This document shows positions 8,798 to 16,563 of a stretch of 64,000 bases of DNA, one piece after another. The notes below the pieces were generated by a model. It saw nothing but the letters and a program-made list of their open reading frames with translations. It had not been told where the DNA came from and did no database searches. This stretch comes from Sphingomonas sp. AX6 (GTDB taxonomy: Bacteria; Pseudomonadota; Alphaproteobacteria; Sphingomonadales; Sphingomonadaceae). Within the stretch, counting starts at the first letter, position 1, and each line of letters starts with the position of its first letter. The DNA lies in contig NZ_LR733979.1 in the NCBI RefSeq assembly GCF_902506605.1, positions 579,064 through 643,063 of the forward strand, read 5' to 3'. The translations under genes were made by a program, and so were the position numbers.

Positions 8798-9073
8798 ATG
8801 AAAATACGGAATCTTGACGATATGGATGCATCGGCACTCGCGCTGCTCGCGCTGGCCTGGATTTTAGCCGATAATGGGCGAGCCGAGCGGCTGCTGGCCC
8901 TGACGGGACTAGATGCGGATGAGCTTCGCCTGCGCGCGACCGATCCCTCCGTATTGGCCGCGACGCTGGCGTTTCTCGAATCGCACGAACCCGATCTGGT
9001 TGCCTGTGCCGATGCGATCGGGCATCCGCCGCTGGCGCTGGTCGCGGCGCGCCAGCGATTGGAGGATGCGTGA
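8798..9073 (+). CDS. DUF3572 family protein
   Basis: A 91-residue helical protein of unknown function. The family is recognisable from DASALALLALAWILAD at the start, a GL(D)ADELR block, and the end LVACADAIGHPP. No membrane segment or catalytic motif is visible. Its stop overlaps the GTG start of the HAD gene by 4 bases, so the two are translationally coupled, an arrangement I believe is common in sphingomonads. Confidence 0.78.
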   Translation: MKIRNLDDMDASALALLALAWILADNGRAERLLALTGLDADELRLRATDPSVLAATLAFLESHEPDLVACADAIGHPPLALVAARQRLEDA

Positions 9074-9693
9074 AACCCCTGCTTATTTGTGACTGCGACG
9101 AAGTGCTGCTCCACATGGTGCGGCATTTCGGAACCTGGCTGGACGAGGCGCACGACATCGACTTCAATCTGGCGGGCGGCGATTTCACGACGTCGATGCG
9201 ACGGCGTACGGGCACGCCCGAACTGGCGCGCGAAGAGATGTGGGGGCTGCTCGACGGTTTCTTCCCCGACGAAATGGCGCGCCAGACTTTGGTGCCGCAT
9301 GCGCGCGAGGCTCTGGCGACGCTGGCCGAGCGCGCCGACATCGTCATCTTGACCAATTTGAAGGATCATTGCCGCGACGCGCGGATCGAACAATTGTCGG
9401 CGTACGGCATCGCCCACCGCGTCGAATGCAATCAGGGTGGCAAGGGCGGTCCGGTGGCCAAGCTGGTCGCCGAACATGGCGCGTCGGTGACGGTGTTCGT
9501 CGACGACCTGGCGGTCCACCACGATTCGGTCGCGCGCCATGCGCCGGGCGTCCACCGCCTGCACATGGTGAGCGAGCCCGATCTCGCCCCGCACATCCCG
9601 CCCGCACCCACCGCTCACGCCCGCATCGACGATTGGCGTGAGGCGCAGGCGTGGATCGAAGAACGATTTGAAGAGGCAGTTGCCGCAGCCTGA
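9070..9693 (+). CDS. HAD-superfamily hydrolase
   Basis: A 207-residue protein with the HAD motifs in order: motif I as LICDCDEVLL (nucleophile Asp in DCDE), motif II as VILTNL, a Lys in NQGGKGGP and the motif IV acidic pair in VFVDDLAVHH. It is likely a cytosolic phosphatase; the substrate is unknown. Motif I is DCDEV rather than DxDGT. The start is a GTG overlapping the DUF3572 stop. RidA lies 40 bases downstream and may be co-transcribed. Confidence 0.82.
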   Translation: MKPLLICDCDEVLLHMVRHFGTWLDEAHDIDFNLAGGDFTTSMRRRTGTPELAREEMWGLLDGFFPDEMARQTLVPHAREALATLAERADIVILTNLKDHCRDARIEQLSAYGIAHRVECNQGGKGGPVAKLVAEHGASVTVFVDDLAVHHDSVARHAPGVHRLHMVSEPDLAPHIPPAPTAHARIDDWREAQAWIEERFEEAVAAA

Positions 9694-9733
9694 CCCCTTG
9701 ACCCCGCCCCCTCGCCCGTGTTGAGCAGGGCGC

Positions 9734-10195
9734 ATGACCGATCTGATCAAAGCAAAACTCGCCGAACGTGGCCTGACCCTGCCTCAAGCCGCCGCCCCCG
9801 TCGCCGCCTATGTTCCCGCTGTCCAAGCAGGTGGGTTGCTCCATATTTCGGGGCAATTGCCGTTCGAGGACGGCGCGCTGATGACCGGGCGGCTGGGTGA
9901 GGACCGCGATCTCGATTACGGGGTCCGCGCCGCAGAACGCTGCGCACTCATGCTCGTCGCGCAGATCGAAAAGGCGCTGGGCGATCTTGGCCGCGTCAAG
10001 CGGATCGTCAAACTCGGCGTGTTCGTCAACTCCGCCGCCAGCTTCACCGATCAGCCAAAGGTTGCAAACGGGGCGTCGGAAATGATGCAGCACCTGTTCG
10101 GCGATGCGGGGCGTCATGCCCGCAGCGCAGTGGGCGTGCCCGTCCTGCCGCTGGGTGCCGCAGTCGAGGTGGATGCGATCGTCGAGATCGCCTGA
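9734..10195 (+). CDS. RidA family protein (enamine/imine deaminase type)
   Basis: A 153-residue member of the RidA/YjgF family. It has the longer N-terminal form (MTDLIKAKLAERGLTLPQAAAPVAAYVPAVQ) and the core features HISGQLPFEDG, LGVFVNS and the closing ARSAVGVPVLPLGAAVEVDAIVEIA. The conserved Arg of archetypal RidA is present (HARSAVGV). Canonical members hydrolyse reactive enamines from PLP enzymes; this longer subgroup is less well defined, so the activity is inferred. It lies downstream of the HAD gene on the same strand. Confidence 0.88.
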   Translation: MTDLIKAKLAERGLTLPQAAAPVAAYVPAVQAGGLLHISGQLPFEDGALMTGRLGEDRDLDYGVRAAERCALMLVAQIEKALGDLGRVKRIVKLGVFVNSAASFTDQPKVANGASEMMQHLFGDAGRHARSAVGVPVLPLGAAVEVDAIVEIA

Positions 10196-10400
10196 CTGAC
10201 GGCCCCTGCCTGTTGCGGCAGCGCCACAGAGCCGTAACAATTCTTCGCAGTTGCAGCGAAATCTTATTGTGCGGTGCGCTGAAATTCGGCAATCTTCTAA
10301 TTGCGAGCGACATTGCGTGCGGCGCCCATGGGCGGACAGACGCGCGAGCCGACTTGCGACAGGAGGGAATCGTCGCTTTAGATTTTGCGAAAGGATTCCG

Positions 10401-11168
10401 ATGCGTTTCTATACCCCCAGCCTGACGGCTCTGGCGCTTGCCGCCACTGCCACGCCTGCGTTTGCGCAGGATACCGATGTTCCCGAGCCCGTCACCGTCA
10501 GCAGCACCATCACGCTGACCTCCGACTACAGGTTCCGCGGCATTACTCAGTCCGACGAAGGCCCCGCCGCGCAGGCCGGCATCGTCGTGAACCACGAATC
10601 GGGTTTCTATATCGGTGGCTGGGCATCGTCGATCAGCAACGATTCGCTGCCCGGCTATGGTGAGGCCGAAACCAACTTGTTCGGCGGATATTCGACAGAG
10701 ACGGCAAGCGGCGTCGGCTTCGACGTCGGGCTGCTCTATTATCTGTATCCCGATGCCGCATCGGGTGCGCAAACCGACTTCTTCGAACCCTATGCCGCGA
10801 TCACCTATTCGATCGGCCCGGTCAGCACGAAGGTGGGCGCGGCCTATGCCTGGGGTGGCCAGGACGGGCTCGACTTCACCGGTGGCAAGGACGACAATCT
10901 GTACCTTTACGGCGATGCCAGCGTCGGCATCCCGACCACGCCCTTCTCGCTCAACGCGCATGTCGGACGCAGCGAAGGATCGCTAGCGTTGCTCAACATC
11001 GATTCGAGCGATGTCTATTGGGACTGGTCGGCGGGCGTCGAATGGTCGGGCGGGCCGATCGTCGGCGGTCTGAAATATATCGACACCGACATCTCGAACG
11101 ATGGCGAGTTCGCGCAGTCGCTGGGTCGGGGTTCGACCGTGATCGGCTATGTGGGTTTCAGCTTTTAA
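10401..11168 (+). CDS. TorF family putative outer-membrane porin
   Basis: A 255-residue protein with a clear signal peptide (MRFYTPSLTALALAATATPAFA) and a beta-barrel pattern ending in Phe (YVGFSF), as expected for outer-membrane insertion. The SSTITLTSDYRFRGITQSD opening and the repeated GGWASS / GYSTE strands are characteristic of the TIGR02001 (TorF) family. The start is supported by AAAGGA 6 bases upstream. About 200 bases of AT-richer leader precede it and probably hold the promoter. Transported solute unknown. Confidence 0.87.
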   Translation: MRFYTPSLTALALAATATPAFAQDTDVPEPVTVSSTITLTSDYRFRGITQSDEGPAAQAGIVVNHESGFYIGGWASSISNDSLPGYGEAETNLFGGYSTETASGVGFDVGLLYYLYPDAASGAQTDFFEPYAAITYSIGPVSTKVGAAYAWGGQDGLDFTGGKDDNLYLYGDASVGIPTTPFSLNAHVGRSEGSLALLNIDSSDVYWDWSAGVEWSGGPIVGGLKYIDTDISNDGEFAQSLGRGSTVIGYVGFSF

Positions 11169-11182
11169 GGCGTAATCCCCTA

Positions 11183-11267
11183 CCCGTTCGTGCTGAGCCT
11201 GTCGAAGCAATGTCCTTCTTGGCTACGCAAGAAAGGACAGCATTTCGACAAGCTCAATGCGAACGGG
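11183..11267. repeat. Interspersed palindromic repeat, CGTTCGTGCTGAG family, copy 2
   Basis: Outer arms CCCGTTCG (11183-11190) and CGAACGGG (11260-11267) and inner arms (GTCGAAGCAATGTCC... / ...GGACAGCATTTCGAC) give one long hairpin. The left half is nearly identical to the copy at 6068-6162. Confidence 0.85.
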
Positions 11268-11285
11268 TTTGAGGTTAAGCCACGC

Positions 11286-11325
11286 AAAAAGAGCCCGGAA
11301 GGATCGTCCTTCCGGGCTCTTTTCG
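11286..11325 (-). terminator. Strong bidirectional terminator (porin / ileS-lspA operon)
   Basis: A perfect 16-bp stem (AAAAGAGCCCGGAAGG / CCTTCCGGGCTCTTTT, loop ATCGT) with A and T tracts at its borders lies between the convergent porin and lipoprotein genes. Confidence 0.9.
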
Positions 11326-11349
11326 TTTGTTGGTGTGTCAGTAGCGGGC

Positions 11350-11769
11350 TTATTCGCCGCCGGGCGTGGTCACGCGCGTCGCCTGCCCGTCGCCGGGGGG
11401 CGCCGCGATGATGTCGCGGGTCGTTTGACCCTTGTCGATCACATTGGTCTGCGGATCGCCGACCGCCGAGCGAACGCCGGGTTCAGCCGTCGTCTGGCCC
11501 GCGGCATTGAGGGCGTTGCGTTCGGCATCGCTACGTTGCGCAGGGCCACCGAACAGGGCTTGCAGCGCCTGGGTCTGCGCGGTGCCGTCGGACGGACGAG
11601 TCGCACCCGTCTGGGGCGGCGCGAGGCCGAAATCGGGCGGGATCACCAACGGTGCCTGACGCGCGACCGCGAATTCGTCGGGACGCTGACGGTCGCCAAG
11701 GCCGAGCGAGGCGCAGCCCGACAGGGCGACGGCACCAGCCGACAAAGCAAGAACAGTAACTTTACGCAT
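11350..11769 (-). CDS. DUF3035 family lipoprotein
   Basis: A 139-residue protein with a lipobox: MRKVTVLALSAGAVALSGC, lipidated Cys at residue 19. The mature part is Pro/Gln/Thr-rich with the DUF3035 core RPDEFAVARQAPLVIPPDF, which is conserved across alphaproteobacteria. The function is not known. The start lies 8 bases inside the end of lspA, so it is the last gene of the ileS-lspA-lipoprotein operon. It is apt that the gene for the lipoprotein signal peptidase is directly upstream. Confidence 0.85.
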   Translation of the reverse strand: MRKVTVLALSAGAVALSGCASLGLGDRQRPDEFAVARQAPLVIPPDFGLAPPQTGATRPSDGTAQTQALQALFGGPAQRSDAERNALNAAGQTTAEPGVRSAVGDPQTNVIDKGQTTRDIIAAPPGDGQATRVTTPGGE

Positions 11770-12280
11770 TGGAATTCTCCATATCGGCCGAGGCCGTCTC
11801 GGGCTTTTCGCGCACGAAGATCGCTCTGGCAAGCAGGATCACGACGCCGATGGTGATCGCGGCATCCGCGACGTTGAAGATCAGGAACGGCCGCCACTCG
11901 CCGAAATGCAGGTCGGCATAGTCGACGACATAGCCGAACCTCGCGCGATCGACGATGTTGCCGAGCGCCCCGCCCAGGACGAGCGACAGCGCCAGCACGT
12001 CGAAGCGATTCTTCTCACGCAGCATCCAGATGCTGACCCCGCCCGCGATCAGGCCGGTCATCACCACCAGCCCCCATCGCATCGCGTCGCTGTTTGCGGG
12101 CAGCAGCCCCAGCGACACCCCGATATTGGGCACGAAGCGCAGGTCGAAGAAGGGCAGCAACTCCATCACCGCGCCCTGATAGCTGATGCCCAGCGGCTCG
12201 GTGACGATGTATTTGATGAGCTGGTCGATACCGAAGATCAGCGCGGCGATGCCGAAACCGAAGCGTGCGTTGCTGGTCAT
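11762..12280 (-). CDS. lspA: Lipoprotein signal peptidase (signal peptidase II)
   Basis: A 172-residue inner-membrane aspartyl protease with four membrane segments that cleaves the signal peptide of prolipoproteins. The family blocks are present: DQLIKYIV, FVPNIGVSLGLL, and the catalytic Asp residues in GGALGNIVDRARFGYVVDY and FNVADAAITIG. In the third block NIGVSLG replaces the more usual NxGxAFG. The ATG overlaps the ileS stop as ATGA, the classic ileS-lspA coupling. Confidence 0.95.
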   Translation of the reverse strand: MTSNARFGFGIAALIFGIDQLIKYIVTEPLGISYQGAVMELLPFFDLRFVPNIGVSLGLLPANSDAMRWGLVVMTGLIAGGVSIWMLREKNRFDVLALSLVLGGALGNIVDRARFGYVVDYADLHFGEWRPFLIFNVADAAITIGVVILLARAIFVREKPETASADMENSNA

Positions 12281-15200
12281 GCCGCGATCTCCCGTCCGAC
12301 GACGCTTTCGCAGCGACCGCACAGCGCGCCGTCCTCCGATACGTCGGGCAGCAGCCGCCAGCAGCGGCCGCATTTGTTGTGATCGGTGCGGGTGACCGCG
12401 ATGTCCTCACCGCCCTCGGCTACCTTCGCAACGATGAAGATTTCGGCGAGCAGGTCGGCGTCCTCGATCATGTCCGGCACGGTGACTTCGGCCTCCAGGC
12501 TTGATCGCACGGTCTTTTCACGGCGCAGCGGCTCGATCGCCTCGGTGACGCGCTCGCGAAGCCGGCGAACGTCTTCCCATTCGGTGGAGATCGCATCGTC
12601 GCCGGGTAGCGCGGGCAGATCGGGCCATTCGAGGAAATGCACCGATCCGTCTTCGGACGGGAAGCGCGCCTGCCACACTTCTTCCGCAGTGAAGGGGATG
12701 ATCGGCGCGGCGTAGCGGACCAGTGCGTGGAACAGGTGATCGAGCACGGTGCGATAGGCGCGACGCTTGGGATCGGTGGCCGCGTCGCAATAGAGCGAAT
12801 CCTTGCGGATATCGAAGAAGAAGGCCGACAGGTCTTCGTTCGCGAAATCGGTCAGCGCGCGGATATAGCGGTTGAACTCGAACGCCTCGGCCGCCGCGCG
12901 CAGCTCGACGTCAAGCTGGCCCAATTTGTGGAGGATATACAGCTCAAGCTCGGGCATTTTTTCGACCGGCAGGCTTTCCGCATCGGTGAAACCGTCGAGC
13001 GCGCCGAGCATGTAGCGGAAGGTGTTGCGCAGCTTGCGATACGCATCGCCGGTCCCCGCCAGCACTTCCTTGCCGATCCGCACATCCTCGAAATAATCGG
13101 TCTGGGCGACCCACATGCGCAATATGTCCGCGCCGCTCTCACCAATGATTTTCAGCGGATCGACGACGTTGCCGAGCGATTTCGACATTTTGCGCCCATT
13201 GCCGTCGAGCGCGAAACCGTGGGTCAGGACCGCACCGTATGGCGCACGCCCGCGCGTGCCGCAGGATTCGAGCAGCGACGACTGGAACCAGCCGCGATGC
13301 TGGTCGGAGCCTTCGAGATACAGGTCGGCGCGGACGCCTTCGCCGTAACGCTGTTCGATCACGAAGGCATGGGTCGAACCGCTGTCGAACCACACGTCAA
13401 GGATGTCGGTGACGACCTCATAATCGTCGAGGGCGTAATCCGGGCCGAGCAGTACCTGATGGTCGGCAGCATACCAGGCGTCGGCCCCACCTTCACGGAA
13501 AGCCGCGAGGATGCGCGCGTTGACCGCCTCGTCGCGCAGGTAATCGCCCGTCGCGCGGTTGACGTAGAGCGCGATCGGCACGCCCCAGGCGCGCTGGCGG
13601 CTGATGACCCAGTCTGGGCGCCCCTCGACCATTGCATGGATGCGATTGCGGCCCTTTGCGGGGACGAAGCGGGTGTGCTCGATCGCGTCGAGCGCGAGGT
13701 TGCGCAAGGTTGGGGCGTTGCCTGCGGCACGGTTGTCACCACCCGTCACGCCAATACCCGTCATCCCGGCGAAAGCCGGGATATCAAGCGGCTCCTGCTC
13801 CGCGCCATCGCCTGATGCCCCAGCCTGCGCTGGGGCGACGGAGGTGGCAGGACGGTCCATCGGAATGAACCACTGCGGCGTGGCGCGGAAGATCACCTTC
13901 GCCTTGGACCGCCACGAATGCGGATAGCTGTGCGCGAAATCGTCCGACGCGGCGAGCAGCGCGCCCGCCTCCCGCAGGTCGCGGCAGATCGGCCCTTCCT
14001 CCAGCTTGCCGCCGTTGCCGGACGCGACGAACTTCGGGTTGATGACGCTCCCCTGCCCGCCCAGCCACAGCCAGTCGTCGCGATACTTGCCCTCGCCGGT
14101 CACCGCGAAGACGGGGTCAAGGCCGTTCGCCTTGCACAGCAGGAAATCGTCCTCGCCATGATCGGGCGCCATATGGACGAGCCCGGTGCCCGCGTCGGTG
14201 GTGACGAAATCGCCGGGAAGGAAGGGGCGCGGCTTAGCGAAGAAGCCGCCGAGATGCTGCATCGGGTGGCGGGCGGTGGCTCCGGCGAGGTCCGCCCCCC
14301 AAACCTCGGCTTCGACATCCAACCATACTCCGTACTCGGCGTTCGAGGCTCGTGCCTGCAGGGCAGCTACAAGCGGCTCAGCGACAACAACCCGCTCGAT
14401 ATTGTGCCAAGGGTGGTTTCTCTGGCTGTCTGAAACGTGCTGACTGAGATCCTGATCGACGGCGCCGGATACCGAACCCGTCGGAGAAACGCGGCAAATG
14501 ACGTATTTGACTTCCGGCCCATACGCCAAAGCCTGGTTCACCGGGATCGTCCACGGCGTCGTCGTCCAGATCACCGCATGCGCGCCGACCAGTTCCGGCG
14601 CGTTCGGCGCGTCGAAGATCTCGAACGCGACGTCGATCTGGGTCGACACCACATCCTCATATTCGACCTCGGCCTCGGCGAGTGCGGTCTTTTCGACCGG
14701 GGACCACATCACCGGCTTCGCGCCGCGATAGAGCTGGCCGCTCATCGCGAATTTCAGCAGCTCGCCCGCGATCACCGCTTCGCTGGCGTAGTTCATGGTG
14801 AGGTACGGGTCTTCCCAGTCGCCCATCACGCCCAGCCGCTCGAACTGCGCGCGCTGGATGCCGACCCAGTTGGCGGCATATTCGCGGCATTCGGCGCGGA
14901 ATTCGGCCTGGGGCACCTCGTCCTTGTTCAGCTTTTTCTTGCGATAGGCTTCCTCAATCTTCCATTCGATCGGCAGGCCGTGGCAATCCCAGCCGGGGAT
15001 ATAGGGCGCGTCCTTGCCCATCAGGCTCTGGCTGCGGACGACGATGTCCTTCAGCACCTTGTTCATGGCGTGGCCCATATGGATGTCGCCATTGGCATAG
15101 GGCGGGCCGTCGTGGAGGATGAAGCGCTCGCGGCCCCGGCGCTGTTCGCGCAGCCGATCATACACGCCGATCCGCGCCCAGCGATCGAGAATCGCGGGTT

Positions 15201-15294
15201 CCTTGGCGGCGAGGCCCGCCTTCATCGGGAAGTCGGTCTTCGGCAGGAAGACGGTGTCGCGGTAATCGCGTTGGGCGCTGGTTTCGTCGGTCAT
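12277..15294 (-). CDS. ileS: Isoleucyl-tRNA synthetase with an in-frame repeat-derived insertion
   Basis: A 1005-residue class I synthetase that charges tRNA-Ile. The HIGH motif is HMGH (in PYANGDIHMGHAMNK), KMSKS is in GRKMSKSLGN, the editing domain lies between them (TTPWTIP, ARHPM, TTDAGTGLVHMAPDHGEDD), and the C-terminal anticodon domain ends with a zinc-finger-like C-x2-C ... C-x2-C. It is longer than the roughly 960-970 residues I expect. Residues about 482-518 (SVAPAQAGAS...IPAFAGMTG) are translated palindromic repeat (nt 13758-13841), and residues about 265-300 look like a second family-specific insertion. Motifs are intact, so it is probably functional. Confidence 0.95.
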   Translation of the reverse strand: MTDETSAQRDYRDTVFLPKTDFPMKAGLAAKEPAILDRWARIGVYDRLREQRRGRERFILHDGPPYANGDIHMGHAMNKVLKDIVVRSQSLMGKDAPYIPGWDCHGLPIEWKIEEAYRKKKLNKDEVPQAEFRAECREYAANWVGIQRAQFERLGVMGDWEDPYLTMNYASEAVIAGELLKFAMSGQLYRGAKPVMWSPVEKTALAEAEVEYEDVVSTQIDVAFEIFDAPNAPELVGAHAVIWTTTPWTIPVNQALAYGPEVKYVICRVSPTGSVSGAVDQDLSQHVSDSQRNHPWHNIERVVVAEPLVAALQARASNAEYGVWLDVEAEVWGADLAGATARHPMQHLGGFFAKPRPFLPGDFVTTDAGTGLVHMAPDHGEDDFLLCKANGLDPVFAVTGEGKYRDDWLWLGGQGSVINPKFVASGNGGKLEEGPICRDLREAGALLAASDDFAHSYPHSWRSKAKVIFRATPQWFIPMDRPATSVAPAQAGASGDGAEQEPLDIPAFAGMTGIGVTGGDNRAAGNAPTLRNLALDAIEHTRFVPAKGRNRIHAMVEGRPDWVISRQRAWGVPIALYVNRATGDYLRDEAVNARILAAFREGGADAWYAADHQVLLGPDYALDDYEVVTDILDVWFDSGSTHAFVIEQRYGEGVRADLYLEGSDQHRGWFQSSLLESCGTRGRAPYGAVLTHGFALDGNGRKMSKSLGNVVDPLKIIGESGADILRMWVAQTDYFEDVRIGKEVLAGTGDAYRKLRNTFRYMLGALDGFTDAESLPVEKMPELELYILHKLGQLDVELRAAAEAFEFNRYIRALTDFANEDLSAFFFDIRKDSLYCDAATDPKRRAYRTVLDHLFHALVRYAAPIIPFTAEEVWQARFPSEDGSVHFLEWPDLPALPGDDAISTEWEDVRRLRERVTEAIEPLRREKTVRSSLEAEVTVPDMIEDADLLAEIFIVAKVAEGGEDIAVTRTDHNKCGRCWRLLPDVSEDGALCGRCESVVGREIAA
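13758..13841. repeat. Paired palindromic repeat lying in frame inside ileS
   Basis: The left unit CCGTCATCCCGGCGAAAGCC... and the right unit CCAGCCTGCGCTGGGGCGACGG each carry a hairpin and together form an inverted pair. This is the same architecture as the intergenic elements at 25145-25237, 20715-20826 and 26671-26780. Read in the ileS frame it encodes SVAPAQAGAS at one end and IPAFAGMTG at the other. Confidence 0.85.
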
Positions 15295-15347
15295 TTGGGG
15301 CGGGGATTAGCTTGTGTTCGGCTTTGGGGGAAGAAGGAAGGTTATCG

Positions 15348-15452
15348 GTTCACGCAAAGGCGCGAAGGCGCAAACTGCCTCTGCGCCTCCCCTTCCTCTC
15401 CGCGCCTCTGCGCGATGCCCTTCACTTCGCGCCTTTGCGCCTTTGCGTGAAC
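15348..15452. repeat. Inverted-repeat element between ileS and ribF
   Basis: The left arm at 15348-15371 (GTTCACGCAAAGGCGCGAAG...) and the right arm at 15429-15452 (...GCGCCTTTGCGTGAAC) are inverted copies over about 24 bases with one mismatch. The right arm runs into the first base of the ribF stop codon. It is related to the element at 1974-2150. Confidence 0.85.
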
Positions 15453-16384
15453 TAACCTTCTTTCAACGCCGCCCGAGCCGTATCGCAATCCTTCGCCATC
15501 TGAACCTTCAGCGCATCCAGATCGTCGAACTTCGCCTCAGGTCGCAGGAAATCGATCAGCTCGACCTCGATCTTCTGACCATAGAGATCGCCGGAGAAAT
15601 CAAAAAAATAGGGCTCGAGCAATTCCTCCGCCTGTCCTGCGATGGTCGGACGGATGCCGAGATTCGCGACCCCGTTCAACGCGCGCCCGTCGGGCAATCG
15701 CCCGCGCACCGCATAAATGCCGTAGCGCGGGCGCAGATAAGCGCCGAGCCGCATATTGGCGGTCGGATACCCAAGCTTGCGGCCGAGCTGTGCGCCATGC
15801 TCCACCACCGCCTGTACCGCGAAGGGACGTGTGAGCAGCGCGGCGGCCTCGCGCGGTTCGCCTGCGGTCAGGAAATCGCGGATGCGGCTGGAGGAAATGG
15901 TGCCTGCGCCGTCATCGACCGGCGCGACGGTCTGCGCGCCGAAGCCCATTTCCCTGCCCAACGCGGCGAGCACATCGACATCGCCGTCGCGTCCCTTGCC
16001 AAAGGTGAAGTCCGCGCCGGTGACCACGCCGCCAATCCGTAGGCGCTCAACCAGCCGGTGTTCGGCGAACGCGCGCGCGGGCAGGCTCGCCAGATCGCCA
16101 TCGAACGCGAACACCAGCATGGCGTCGGCCCCGGCTTGGGCAAACAACCGTTGGCGCTGGTCGAGCGTGGTCAGTCGGAACGGCGGCGTGTCGGACCGAA
16201 AATGACGCATCGGATGCGGATCGAACGTCGCGATGACCGCGGGGCGGTTCTCGGCGCGCGCCCGGTCGATCGCGCGGCCCGCGACTGCCTGATGCCCGGC
16301 ATGAAACCCGTCGAAATTGCCGAGCGCGACGATCGCGCCCGCCAGATGGTCGGGGATAGGGGTGTTGCCGTCGAGCCGCTCCAT
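15452..16384 (-). CDS. ribF: Bifunctional riboflavin kinase / FAD synthetase
   Basis: A 310-residue cytosolic enzyme that makes FMN from riboflavin and then FAD. The N-terminal nucleotidyltransferase domain has GNFDGFHAGHQ and TFDPHPMRHF and the SSSRIRDFL motif. The C-terminal flavokinase domain has GRKLGYPTANM, GIYAV and the Glu-bearing EVELIDFLRPE. The start at 16384 (MERLDGN) is chosen because the longer frame upstream runs through a repeat element. It lies 67 bases downstream of ileS on the opposite side of the repeat and reads in the same direction toward it. Confidence 0.95.
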   Translation of the reverse strand: MERLDGNTPIPDHLAGAIVALGNFDGFHAGHQAVAGRAIDRARAENRPAVIATFDPHPMRHFRSDTPPFRLTTLDQRQRLFAQAGADAMLVFAFDGDLASLPARAFAEHRLVERLRIGGVVTGADFTFGKGRDGDVDVLAALGREMGFGAQTVAPVDDGAGTISSSRIRDFLTAGEPREAAALLTRPFAVQAVVEHGAQLGRKLGYPTANMRLGAYLRPRYGIYAVRGRLPDGRALNGVANLGIRPTIAGQAEELLEPYFFDFSGDLYGQKIEVELIDFLRPEAKFDDLDALKVQMAKDCDTARAALKEG

Positions 16385-16430
16385 ATCGGCGCGGCTATAG
16401 GGGCGCGGGGTGCGGGGTGGAAGTCCCAAC

Positions 16431-16563
16431 AATTCCTCCCCCACCGGGGGCGGGGGACCAGCCATAGGCTGGTGGAGGGGTTCGCCGCACACGCTGCGTC
16501 TCATGGCTCGCCCCCCTCCGTCAGCGCTTCGCGCTGCCACCTCCCCCGATGGGGGAGGAATTT
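16431..16563. repeat. Inverted-repeat element between the dipeptidase gene and ribF
   Basis: The left end AATTCCTCCCCCACCGGG and the right end GATGGGGGAGGAATTT are inverted. The middle holds TCAGCGCTTCGCGCTG, itself a palindrome. The right end covers the TAA stop of the dipeptidase gene. This type, with CTCCGTCAGCGCTTCGCGC, is common in proteobacterial intergenic DNA. Confidence 0.75.

Noticed and set aside
12637..13815. Long open frame (392 codons) on the plus strand
   Set aside because: It is antisense to ileS; high-GC codon use leaves the opposite strand open. The product is rich in Arg, Asp and His with no family resemblance.
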